Part shown: in pieces, positions 22,845 through 32,966 of the stretch | Layout of the letters: each line of letters starts with the position of its first letter | Position numbering within the stretch: position 1 is the first letter of the stretch | Assembly (NCBI RefSeq): GCF_963576675.1 | Contig: NC_088916.1 | Location: 13,306,501 to 13,370,500 of the forward strand | Direction of reading: 5' to 3' | From: Euphorbia lathyris | Lineage: Eukaryota; Streptophyta; Magnoliopsida; Malpighiales; Euphorbiaceae | Length of the DNA stretch: 64,000 nucleotides | Program-made: the position numbers and the translations under genes | Notes under the pieces: model-generated | What the model saw: only the letters and a program-made list of their open reading frames with translations | What the model was told of the DNA's origin: nothing | Database searches by the model: none

Positions 22845-23303
22845 TTTAAATATTCTATTCTTTCTTCAAATCGCTCAATCTGCAAGGTTAAGCATCTCAA
22901 TTACTAATTAGATAATATATCAAATATAACATCTCTTTTTAAATTAATTTATTGCATTATAACTTTAAAACTTTACAATTAAAGAATTTCTCACCTGAAA
23001 GATCATGTTTAAAAACTCTTAACTACCAATACAATACAGTTGAGATGAGATAGAATTTCTCACCTGAAATGGTTGTACCTAGGTTAGTAAAATTGTGGGA
23101 TGATACGTCTTATCAGATTGTTTCCTTTTGGGTGAAAGGAAACGAAACACCAAACTTTTCACAACTTTCGGAGAATAGCAAAATAGATTGATAAATTCTA
23201 TAATATAAAGTTAAGCAAAGCACGAGTTTAAATAGACAAGGATCAATATAAATCCACTCCTAAACAGATTAGGAAAAAAAAACTTAATCCTAACTAGTTG
23301 AGC

Positions 23304-24460
23304 CTAGTTAATGTAATCAGATCTCAGATAGCGAGATGGTTTAATGCTCCTTGCCGGTCGCTGTATTGCTGAGCCGGGGTTAATAATCCTGTCATCATTC
23401 ACAGCAGCAACGTCATTAACAGCAGCAACGTCCCCACCAACGGTTTCCGCTTCAATCCGGTCCTCAACTGCAGCCCCTTTCGTATCATGGGAGCTCACAT
23501 TTGGTTGAAATGGTGCGGATAAATTGTCCTGGATGTTAAGGGGACTGTCCTATTTTACTGCAAATTGTACAAGAAGTTTATTAGATCAATCAAAGTCTGA
23601 AACATCTCTAATATTGTGTAATTACCATTTTAAATTAATTTAATATAGTAAAACTTTTAAATAAAATGAGGATATTATTAGGATTGTAATTAGCATTTTA
23701 TGAATGAAAATATACCAAATATACTAAATATAACCTGTCTCAATTTAAGGTAATACAACTTATAAATAAAATCAGGATATTATTATAGGATTGTGATTAA
23801 CATTTTATGAATGAAAATATATACCAGATATCAACCAAATATACCAAATATAACATGTCTCATTTTAATTAATTTAAGGTAGTACAATACAACTTATAAA
23901 TAAAATGAGGATATTATTAGGATTGTAATTACCATATTATGAATGAAAACATACCAAATATGAACCAAATAACAATTTCTTACTATAAAATGAGGATATT
24001 ATTAGGATTGTAACAATCCAGAGTTATAAGGAAGGAGTAGTCCTAGAGTATAGCGGTGGAAGCATGAATAAATTGATTCTGCTATAATTGTATTATAGTA
24101 AAGTGTGTTTTCAGTACGTGTAAACACCTTTTGAAGCTATGGAGCCCAAAAAATAGACTGTGTCCGCGTTTAAATGTTACAAATCAAAGAATTTCTCATC
24201 TGAAAGGACATTCAGAAAATGATGTAAGACGTACCTATGGTCTTATCGGAAGGAGGTGGTGGTTGAAACAGCGCGGATAAGTTTTGTTCGTCGATGTTAT
24301 GACCAAAGAGCATACTAAGATATGATCTGAAGGAAGGTATCTGCTGCGATGGCATGGTGTTGTTAGAGGCAGATGTTAGTTGTTGCTCATTTCCTATTAT
24401 CCCAACATCAGAAGAGCCTTCACTTTCTGAGACTACAATTTTGGGAGCCTTTGAATCCAT
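23304..24460 (-). pseudogene. Unknown two-exon gene, copy E (premature stop)
   Basis: Exon 1 (24235-24460) is intact and differs from the copy at 9446-9671 by only a few bases. Exon 2 (23304-23557) begins with codons V-K and then TAG at 23550-23552, where the intact copy has TGG (tryptophan). The rest of exon 2 is open to the common stop, so the loss may be recent. Confidence 0.7.
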
Positions 24461-24703
24461 TTTTCATTACTGAATGAATACTTCCCATAGATTTATAGCT
24501 GAACAAGATCTTGGTTTTTTCATTTTTTAGAATAATTAAAGTTTTGAAATTACATTAATACCCTTCATATATTTCTAGATTTCGTCTTTGTTTTTAGTTT
24601 TGCAAAGTTAGACCTTGAATCTTTTTAATTTGTTTTTAGTTTTACAAAGTTAGACCTTGAATCTTATTTTTGGTAGGAAAAGGTTTAGGTAAGGGTAGGT
24701 CTA

Positions 24704-25080
24704 TGATACGACTCTAACTTTTGGAATCGATCAATCGGGGATCGTTTGGGGTGAAACGAAAAAAACACCAAACTCTTTTTCTAGCAAAGAGCAAACTGAA
24801 ATTTTATTAATGAATTCCTTCTCTTCAAAACATTACCTACGAGGCCTTTAAATAGCCAAGATAATCCTAATGCTACTATAATTAGGAAAGCTAAATTAAC
24901 TAAATAGAAATAGGGAAAACTAATAACTCATAAATAAAGAAATCCTAGTCCAACTAAACATAGTCTTTCTGCCAAACTGGGATCTTCCTCTCCCTCCTCG
25001 AACATCTAACGCTGCTAGCATCCGGCGGTTCCTCCTCGCCGTCTTCGCCGTCATTCTCCCTAGAAATCGGTGGTCTATCA
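24704..25080 (-). repeat. Chromovirus 3' LTR, copy E
   Basis: 377 bp, TG...CA. The first 127 bases in element orientation (25080 down to 24954) are the end of the pol reading frame, so coding sequence runs into the LTR. Confidence 0.92.
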
Positions 25081-25836
25081 TTTGCCGCTGCTTCAACAAG
25101 CACCTTGTCCTCAAGGTTGAATTCTGGAAAGTCTTGTTTAAAGGTGGAAACAGATACCCAAGTTGCATCTTCAAGATCTTGCCCTTTCCATTGGATTAAC
25201 AGCTCTTTATCGCCTTCCCCTAGACCCATTGCAGGCCAAACTCCAATAATTCCCACCGAAGTTAACTCTGACTGTACTGTGTCTGCTGGTAGAGGTACAG
25301 AGTCAGCAGGATAAGAAGAATCACCATGAAAAAGTTTGAGGCGAGAGACGTGAAAGACGTCGTGAATTTTTGAATCGGACGGTAGTTTCAATCGGTAAGC
25401 GACAGCTCCAATCCGTTCTAAGACCTCATAGGGTCCATAATACCGGGGGGGGGGGGGGGGGGGGCAGTTTATGACTCATTCGTCGAGCTAGAGATTTCTG
25501 CTTATACGGCTGCAATTTTACCAAGATGAGTTCACCGATTTTAAATTCAAGTTCCCTTCTATGCCCGTCGGCCAATTGCTTCATGCGCTGCTGGGATACG
25601 CGCAATGTTTCCTTGAGATCACGCAAAAGCTGATCACGAGTTAGTAAATCATCATTGACAGCATGTATGTTAGAGCTGTTCGGAGTATAGGACGGAATAA
25701 CAGGAGGATGCCGCCCATACAAGGCCTGAAATGGACTGGTTCGGGCATTATGGTTGAAATTAGAGTTGTAAGAAAATTCCGCCCAACTTAAAAAAGAGTA
25801 CCAAGAATTTGGTTTGAGTGAGCAAAACGCCCGCAA
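24954..25836 (-). pseudogene. Chromovirus integrase C-terminus and chromodomain-like tail
   Basis: 25836-25426 continues integrase (WAEFSYNSNFNHN, SPFQALYGRHPP, LVKLQPYKQ) into a 20-base C run that ends the frame. 25391-24954 resumes with [12 protein letters not shown] and a chromodomain-like ELLIQWKGQ ... ATWVSV ... FPEFNLEDKV, then an acidic tail encoded inside the 3' LTR. In chromoviruses this C-terminal domain directs integration to marked chromatin (family knowledge). Confidence 0.85.
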
Positions 25837-25839
25837 GTA

Positions 25840-27681
25840 TTACTCAAGTCCTCGATTTACTACCTCCGTTTGTCCGTCCGTTTGCGGATGATAAGCAGTG
25901 CTGTATTTGAGCTTAGTTCCACTCAATTCAAACAACTTTTTCCAGAAATTGCTTAAAAATATGGGATCGCGATCTGAGATAATAGACGCTGGGAAACCAT
26001 GGTGTCGGATTACGATATCCAAAAATAATTGGGCTGCCATTGTTGCCGTGAAACTAGCCCCTAGAGCACCAAAATGCGCATATTTAGTTAAACGGTCTAC
26101 GACGACCATCAAAATTGTAAATCCCCGAGAACTAGGAAGCCCGACAATGAAGTCCATAGTAACATCTTGCCGTACTAATTCCGGAATTGGGAGAGGTTGC
26201 AAAAGACCAGCCGGAGCCTGAGTGGAATATTTTGTTTTCTGACAGATGACGCAATTTTCCACAAAAGTACACACATCCTTCCGCATATTGGGCCAAAAGA
26301 ACAGAGAGGATAGGCGCACAAGGGTGCGATTTTGCCCGACATGGCCCGCGGAGTTGCTAGAATGGAATTCCTCGAGAAGAGTAAGGCGTAGGGACGAATA
26401 TAGACTGATGTACATGCGCCCTTTGTAGCATAAGATGCCATTGTTAATCGACCAGCCCTGCCCCAATTTATTTAGTAAGAATTTGGCATGGAGATCTTGT
26501 AAATCAGGTAAGGTGGTGTTCTCTCGTTGCAATTCAATGTGAAATTGCGAAATCGGACCGCTGAGCAATAGAAGACAACCGGGAATTGATTCTGCACTTC
26601 CGTCTTCGCTGACCCGTGACAAAGCATTAGCTGCCAGATTAGTTGCCCTTGTTTTATACTCAATTCGAATATCATAGCCTAGTAATTTTCGAACATAAAA
26701 TTGTTGGTTGGGGGTTTGAATAACCTGACTGAATAAGTCTTTGAGGCTGCGATGATCGGTACGGATGATAAAGAATCTGCCAAGCAAATACTGCCGCCAC
26801 TTCTTAACGGCTTCTGTGAGAGCATATAACTCTTTCAAGTAGGCGGAGCTACCTTGCATCCGGAAACCCAACTTCTTGCTATAAAAAGCGAGTGGATGCC
26901 CGTTTTGAAGTAATACGGCCCCGATCCCTACGTTGGAGGCGTCCGTTTCAATAATAAAGACCTCTGAAAAATCGGGCAGACGTAGTACGGGAGTAGTCAT
27001 GACTGCTGCTTTGAGAGCGACGAAGGCGGCATCGGCTTCCGGGGTCCAATGGAAGGCGTCTTTTTTCAGTAAATCTGTCAAAGGAGTTGCGATAGTCGCG
27101 TAATGAATAATGAAATGACGATAGTATCCTGTGAGCCCCAGAAATCCTCTCAACTGTTTAATATTAAGTGGAATTGGCCAGGCGAGCATATCAGCGATCT
27201 TGACGGGGTCAGCTTTAACGCCATCTTTGGTGATCAGATGGCCCAAGTACTCAATGGTGTCTCTTCCGATCAAACATTTTGAGGGTTTAAGGTAAAACTC
27301 ATTAGCTTCCAAGCATTGGAGGACTGCGCGCAGATGCTCTGTATGTTCCGTCGCTGTCCGACTGTAGATTAAGATGTCATCAAAGAACAGCGTAACAAAT
27401 TTACGCAGGAACGGAGCTAGGATTGTATTCATTGTTGCCTGGAAGGTGGAGGGTGCATTGGAAAGGCCAAAAGGCATAACCAAGAACTCGTAGTGCCCTT
27501 CATGGGTCCGGAAAGCAGTTTTGTATACATCTCTTTCTTTCATTCGAATTTGGAAGTAACCCACACGGAGATCCAGTTTGGTAAAAATAGTAGCATGTCC
27601 CAACTCGTCAAATAGTTCATCAATGGTAGGAATAGGAAAATGATCCTTTACCGTTACTGCATTTAAGGCCCGATAATCCAC
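25840..27681 (-). pseudogene. Chromovirus RT, RNase H and integrase core
   Basis: A 613-residue open stretch. [31 protein letters not shown] and the catalytic [10 protein letters not shown]. RNase [17 protein letters not shown] and the [10 protein letters not shown] end. Integrase: the HHCC zinc domain ([10 protein letters not shown] ... CVICQ), then the catalytic core DFIVGLPSS, ISDRDPIF and YHPQTDGQTE. It ends at an in-frame stop (25840-25842) where copy A still codes glutamine. Confidence 0.9.
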
Positions 27682-29488
27682 GCAAAAGCGATAGGTCCCG
27701 TCTTTCTTTTTGACGAGTAAAACGGGAGACGAAAAAGGGTTGTGGCTGATTCGGATAAACCTTGTTCTCTCGTACCATTTTTTCTATTTCATTTTTCTGA
27801 AAGTGTGGGTAACGAAAAGGTCGAACATTGACTGGATTTGTAGCAGGCAGTAGATGTATTCGGTGATCAAAACGTCGCGGAAGGGGCAGCTTGGTTGGTG
27901 GCCGAAATAGTAATGAAAATTCCTGTAAGACAGTGCGGATTTCAGGGGTGACTGATGTCTCAATCTGTAGCTCAGGTAATTCTTCAGTAACAGAGGTGGA
28001 TGAATCGAGCTGATACAATTCATAAATCCCGCTGATGTTGTTAGACCGCATACACGCTTGTAATTGCGAAAAAGAGACGGCCTGTGGTTCAATGCCGGTA
28101 TCGCCGGACAAGCGTACTTCCTTACCTTGCCAGGTAAAGTCCATGGTGAACTGGACATAATCATGGGAAACTTTCCCCAATTGTTGTAACCATTGAATGT
28201 CGAACACTATGTATGGTCCTTTAATAGGTAAGACGAATAAATCCGTGATGAATTCCGTGCCTTGGAGGTCAAGCTTCACTTTGGGACAGAGAGTGGAGCA
28301 TGTTAAAGCATCTCCGTTTCCCACGTAAACATGGAACGGGGTCGACGGTTGAGTGGGCAGTCGTAAGAGAGATGCCACCGACGGTTTGAGGAAATTGTGG
28401 GTACTTCCACTATCAATAAGGATAATCACGTCCTGGTTTCGGCACTTCCCTCGGATGCGGATAGAGCGTGTATTATTATGGCCCTGGAGTGAGGTTAAAC
28501 TGGATATATCGCTTGTAAGTATGACCTCTTGGGGAACTTCTTCGAAGTTATAAACCGGTTCAGGTATAGGGGTGTCAGTTTCTTCTCCGATGAGCATTAA
28601 AAATCGTCCGTTGCATTTATTGTTTGGCGTAAAACGCTCGTCACAATTAAAACAGAGACCCTTTTCTCGTCGATCCCTCATCTCTTTGTATGATATTCGT
28701 CGGAACGGTATTTTTCCGTCACTTGTTTTCACCGGTGGAGCGACTGTTTTTATAGGTTCGGTTGCCGGGGTGGAAAAAACCGAAGTCGGAGCAGTAGGCC
28801 GTGGCACTGGTCTGGCCGTACGGTCGAATCTGTTTTCAATTTCACGAGCTTCATACTCTTTGGCCAAATCAATAGCTTCTAGCAAGGATGTCGGTCGGGC
28901 AATACGCACCGGTCGGCTGAGATAAGGTTTCAAACCTGAAAGAAAGCATGATAAAAGCTGAGGTTCTGTCAGACCTGTTACTTTGTTCATAAGTTTTTCG
29001 AACTGAGCGAGATAGTCCTGGAAGGAGCTGGTTTGCATGAGCTTGTAAAGCTGGCCCTGAAAATCTTCGAATTGGGATGATCCGAAGCGTTTCTTTATTT
29101 TTTCAATTAAGCCCCGCCAGCTGTGGAACATGTTATTAGCTTTCATCCACCTATACCATTCCAATGCTTCGCCGTCCAGATGGAGAGCGATAACGCGAAG
29201 ACGATTCTCGGCCGAGGTGTTGTGAAAGTCAAAGAACTCCTCAATCTGAAAACACCACCCGTGAGGGTCGGTGCCCATGAATCTGGGTGGTTCGAGCTTC
29301 AGGGAGCGGAACAGCTGTCCGCCGGTGTTGCTGTTATCGCCGGTGATGTGGTGGGTTGGTTGCGGCTTGTGTTGTTTGAGATCCTCAACACAGGAAGCGA
29401 GGGTGTGTTGAATGGTAACCAGGAGTGCGGTTTTTAATTCGGAAAACTCGGCATAGGTGATAGCCCTACCCTCATCGCCTTTAGACAT
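27620..29488 (-). pseudogene. Chromovirus gag and protease, frameshifted before RT
   Basis: Starts 58 bases inside the 5' LTR. In order: a gag capsid-like region (residues ~60-230), a CCHC-like zinc knuckle CFNCDERFTPNNKC (residues ~283-296) in which the usual GH is NN, and an aspartic protease with LIDSGSTHNF (residues ~357-366). After EIEKMVREN a net 8-base loss relative to copy A throws the frame out, and the remaining ~35 residues are out-of-frame sequence. RT continues in a different frame from 27681. Confidence 0.88.
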
Positions 29489-29530
29489 GGTGACGTAAAG
29501 TAGTGCGAATTAATGCGGAGAGAAAGAACA

Positions 29531-29544
29531 CGATGAAAGCACCA
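29531..29544 (-). promoter_or_regulatory. Chromovirus primer-binding site
   Basis: Two bases inside the 5' LTR, the minus strand reads TGGTGCTTTCATCG, the expected position and TGG start for a tRNA-primed minus-strand start. I cannot assign the tRNA from the sequence. Confidence 0.65.
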
Positions 29545-29546
29545 GG

Positions 29547-29923
29547 TGATATGATCCTAACTTTTGGAATCGATCAATCGGGGATCGTTTGGGGTGAAAC
29601 GAACAAAACACCAAACTCTTTTTCTAGCAAAGAGCAAACTGAAATTTTATTAATGAATTCATTGTCTTCAAAACATTACCTACGAGGCCTTTAAATAGCC
29701 AAGATAATCCTAATGCTACTATAATTAGGAAAGCTAAATTAACTAAATAGAAATAGGGAAAACTAATAACTCATAAATAAAGAAATCCTAGTCCAACTAA
29801 ACATAGTCTTTCTGCCAAACTGGGATCTTCCTCTCCCTCCTCGAACGTCTAACGCTGCTAGCATCCGGCGGTTCCTCCTCGCCGTCTTCGCCGTCATTCT
29901 CCCTAGAAATCGGTGGTCTATCA
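29547..29923 (-). repeat. Chromovirus 5' LTR, copy E
   Basis: 377 bp, TG...CA, about 98 percent identical to 24704-25080, followed by the GTCTA duplication. Confidence 0.92.
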
Positions 29924-31011
29924 GTCTACACACTCCCAATGTCAGACCTTGAATCTTTTTAATTGCTCCAAATTGCTCCTTTTGAAATAAATAGTCATAA
30001 CAACAATATTTAAAGAGATGACTAAGTTTGTAAACCGCAAAAAAAACAGATCTCTATTTGCAAACTTTTAAACTACATGAATTATTTTTACAAATCGGTC
30101 AAAATACAAAATTTATTTTTAGACTTTTCCTTACAAAATATGGAGGTCATTAATAAAATTTCATCAACAATCTCAATATGTTTAACACTAAAAAAATCAA
30201 TAAACGAAAATTAAGAAAGTAAATGTTGATTAGAGACTTGAAGGAGCCCATTCACAAAGAGCAAAGCCTTAAGCGCCAATAAAACTTTTTTTTTTATCCT
30301 TAGTTGTATGGTAACCCCCTTACCTTGTTTTGCTTTTTCTTTATCAAATAATTTTTTTTATGAATCTATAACTATATGGTTACTTTATTTGAAATTTTTT
30401 TTTATTCTTTCTTGTATTTCTCCTTATCTATATGTGATTGTGCTTAGTCTCCATATATTGGTGTCATCATGTTTTTTTCATAGAAATGAAAAAGAACTTT
30501 GTCTGCTATCACACATAGATATGACTCATCAAAAAATCACAAAGGCATTCTTGGAAAAAAAAACTGTGAAGTTAATTTTGGATGGATTGTTTTTCTCAAT
30601 GTGCTAAAAACAGTTTCAATCACTATCTACTATTACTCTATGATATTGAAGATCCAGATTCAAGTTTTTCTAAATTACTTCTCCATTGTAACTTGTTAAG
30701 TTGAGATATATACTATTTTTTTTGTAAGACTAAAACAACTGCCTTAAAAAAATGTAGTGTAGCTTCCATCACATTATTTTGTGATCGGCACAAAACAGTT
30801 GATCAGTAAATTTATATCTTATATCAAATTTGGTAAATTTCACCAATAACTATAGTAATTAAAAATCCAACCTATGAATACCAACCTCTCATATTTTTTA
30901 TAAATAGTCCTTAGTAGAGATACTACATATGACTTGCAAACACATTGCACAATCCTAATACTAGCAGACATTTAGATGGTTATACGTTTAATCTAAATAT
31001 GATATAAAATA
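29924..31011. other. Chromovirus right flank; no gene seen
   Basis: After GTCTA the sequence continues the interrupted host repeat (CAGACCTTGAATCTTTTTAA, as at 24611). 30020-30130 resembles an arm of the MITE at 32239-32769 (CTATTTGCAAACTTTTAAAC). The remainder is AT-rich. Small open frames around 30300-30700 have no recognisable protein features. Confidence 0.5.
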
Positions 31012-31140
31012 GGGTATTGCTATATACCGCATCCAAATTCCTTATCATCGCATCCATTGGACCATTTTGCCCTTGGCATAAATTTTTTTTGTCAAAATTG
31101 GAAAAAAAAATGAGAGAAAATTTAAAATTTAGCCTAAACG

Positions 31141-31219
31141 GATGCGGCATACCATTCCCACCATGGTGGGAACGGATGCCGCATCCGTTCCCGCCATGGT
31201 GGGAATGGTATGCCGCATC
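31141..31219. repeat. 79-bp near-perfect palindrome
   Basis: Arms 31141-31178 and 31182-31219 are 38 bp each with a 3-base centre and one mismatch. Within each arm is a smaller palindrome, TTCCCACCATGGTGGGAA (31155-31172) and its variant at 31188-31205. Further related units follow at 31220-31258 and 31922-31970. Confidence 0.92.
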
Positions 31220-31262
31220 TGTTCCCACCATGACGGGAACGGTATGCCGCATCCGTTCCAGC

Positions 31263-31913
31263 CAGGGGAGGAACTAAGGGGGGTTAAGGGGGGCTCGAGC
31301 CCCGGCAGGCGGCCGGCGAATTGAGAAAAAAAAAATTTAGTAATGGTGTCCGGTAATATTTTGGAGAGAATTATATTGACTCTATGTAGTATTATTCCAA
31401 TGTTTAAAGATAGATGAGATAGTTAAAGATGCTTATCTATATTTGAGAGGTCATATTTTCAACTCCCTACAACCTCATTTTCTTTTAAAAAGTTTTTATT
31501 TATTTTTATTTTATTTTTCAATAATTATAAAAACATGTTACCATTATTAATTAATTTAAATGCACTCTTTATTTTTATTTTGATAACACTTTTGAATTCA
31601 TTTTTAATATGCGTTTACCATTAAAAAAATAGATATATTTAATATTCATTTTATTATGTCTTTACCATTAAAAAAAGTAAACATGTTTAATTTTCTATTA
31701 GTTCAATGCTAGTTTCTAAAAAAAATGATAATATTTGTACAGTTTTAATGCGTTGGAGGCTAAAAATTTTTGCCCAACCCTAACGAGCTGGACTTTGAAA
31801 ATTTACCGTCAACCGCCCTGTTAATTTTGATTTGAAATTTTTTTGACGTTTTGAAATTTTTTTTACTGATATGTTTGAGCCCCTGGTCATCCGGGGTCCT
31901 GGTTCCGCCACTG
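31263..31913. mobile_element. hAT-like element with exact 8-bp TSD, nested in the palindrome array
   Basis: Ends CAGGGGAGGAACTAAG and CCTGGTTCCGCCACTG are inverted, and GTTCCAGC is repeated on both sides (31255-31262 and 31914-31921). An inverted, truncated relative lies at about 34860-35068. It has an A-rich tract at 31325-31336 and no transposase. Confidence 0.8.
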
Positions 31914-32238
31914 GTTCCAGCCATGGTGGGAACGGATGCAGCATACCATTCCCACCATGATGGAAACAGATGTATTATTTTCATGAGTTCTTTGATAAAA
32001 AGATGTAAATCTTAATGTTTCCGAATCGTAATCATCCATTTTCGGGATTCGGATTGTCACACATCAATTATTTTCATAATTTCAATTATTGTTGTTCTGG
32101 TTTATGATTTTGGAGACAGAATTTTCAGTTTTTGATCAAAATTATGAGAAGGGCAAAAAAGTCCAAAAGTGGCGGTGAAAAGGAATTTGATGGCGGTATT
32201 TAGCAGCTCACTGTAAAATATCACGATAAATAGTAAAA

Positions 32239-32769
32239 GGGCAAAGTATGAAAAAAATACTTGTGGTTTACCTTATTTGCAAATAGAGGTCCGTGGTTTA
32301 AAAGTTTGCAAATAGAGGTATGTGGTATATTTTTTTTTATAAAACAAAGTATTTAAAATTAAACTTTTAAGTAATTGATGACAATAAGAGCATTTTTTAG
32401 TTTTTTTTTTCAATTATAATTATATATTGACAAAACAAAGATCCCAAAATCAAATTGAAACGGTGTAAAATGAATTTAAATATCAATTTAGTTCATAAAC
32501 TGTCAGATTAGTAAAAAACGTCAAATTCCACCATATTATTTATTATTTCGATTTAGGAAGTTTTTTTCGGAGGTTATGTTTTGCTGATATATAATAATAA
32601 TTTTTTATAAAATAAAAATGTCTTTAGTTATAATCAGAACTTAACTGTGTAATTGCAATACTTTGTTTTGTAAATAAAACATACAAAGATCTTTATTTGT
32701 AAACTTTTAAAGCACGTACATCTGTTTGCAAAATGGGCAAACCACATGTATTTTTTTCGTACTTTTCCC
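32239..32769. mobile_element. Mutator-type MITE with exact 9-bp TSD (ATAGTAAAA)
   Basis: Left arm starts GGGCAAAGTATGAAAAAAAT, and the inverted right arm starts GGGAAAAGTACGAAAAAAAT; both continue TAC.TGTGGTTT. ATAGTAAAA flanks at 32230-32238 and 32770-32778. Length 531 bp. It lies only 27 bases from the previous element. Confidence 0.8.
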
Positions 32770-32966
32770 ATAGTAAAATTACATGCGAGTTGAAAACACG
32801 ACATGCAATCGACATGCAATCGAAAGTAACCCGATTAGATTAACACAATAATAACACGAAAGTTTATAGATTGGATTAGATTTAACTCATTTGATACTAA
32901 TCCAATAATTGACACAATACACGATCCGAACTTAACCTCCACTCCACTTGTAAGTATGGGTGATGC

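Larger units (their letters stand above)
22160..24703. repeat. Duplicated segment E
   Basis: Colinear with about 7690-9915 of segment A: the AGGAAATTGAAAG block, the repeat-rich 3' side, both exons of the unknown gene and the shared 5' flank ending in GTCTA at the chromovirus. It is interrupted by an element at 22364-22844. Confidence 0.78.
24704..29923 (-). mobile_element. Full-length Ty3/gypsy chromovirus (copy E)
   Basis: Minus-strand LTR retrotransposon of 5220 bp with identical-length 377-bp LTRs, the 5-bp target duplication GTCTA (24699-24703 and 29924-29928), a primer-binding site and a gag-protease-RT-RNase H-integrase-chromodomain order. The LTRs differ by about 7 bases by my count (about 2 percent), so the insertion is young. 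Coding is broken at three points: a small deletion just before RT (about 27765), a stop in integrase (25840-25842) and a 20-base C run near the end of integrase (25445-25464). It is therefore probably not autonomous now. Confidence 0.93.
31012..32211. mobile_element. Non-autonomous Mutator-like element with palindromic centre (large copy)
   Basis: Left end GGGTATTGCTATATACCGCA and right end TGGCGGTATTTAGCAGCTCAC are imperfect inverted copies extending about 60 bp (to TTTTGCCCTT). Flanks TATAAATA-like on both sides (TATAAAATA, 31003-31011; TGTAAAATA, 32212-32220) differ at one of nine bases. The right part is homologous, inverted, to the left part of 22364-22844. The centre is a palindrome array (31141-31258 and 31922-31970) split by a hAT-like insertion at 31263-31913. 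No protein-coding content. Confidence 0.7.

Noticed and set aside
31017..31324. Open frames on both strands over the 31-kb palindromes (PPWWERMPHP-like repeats)
   Set aside because: They arise from the palindrome repeats and end at the nested insertion; there is no start context or family.
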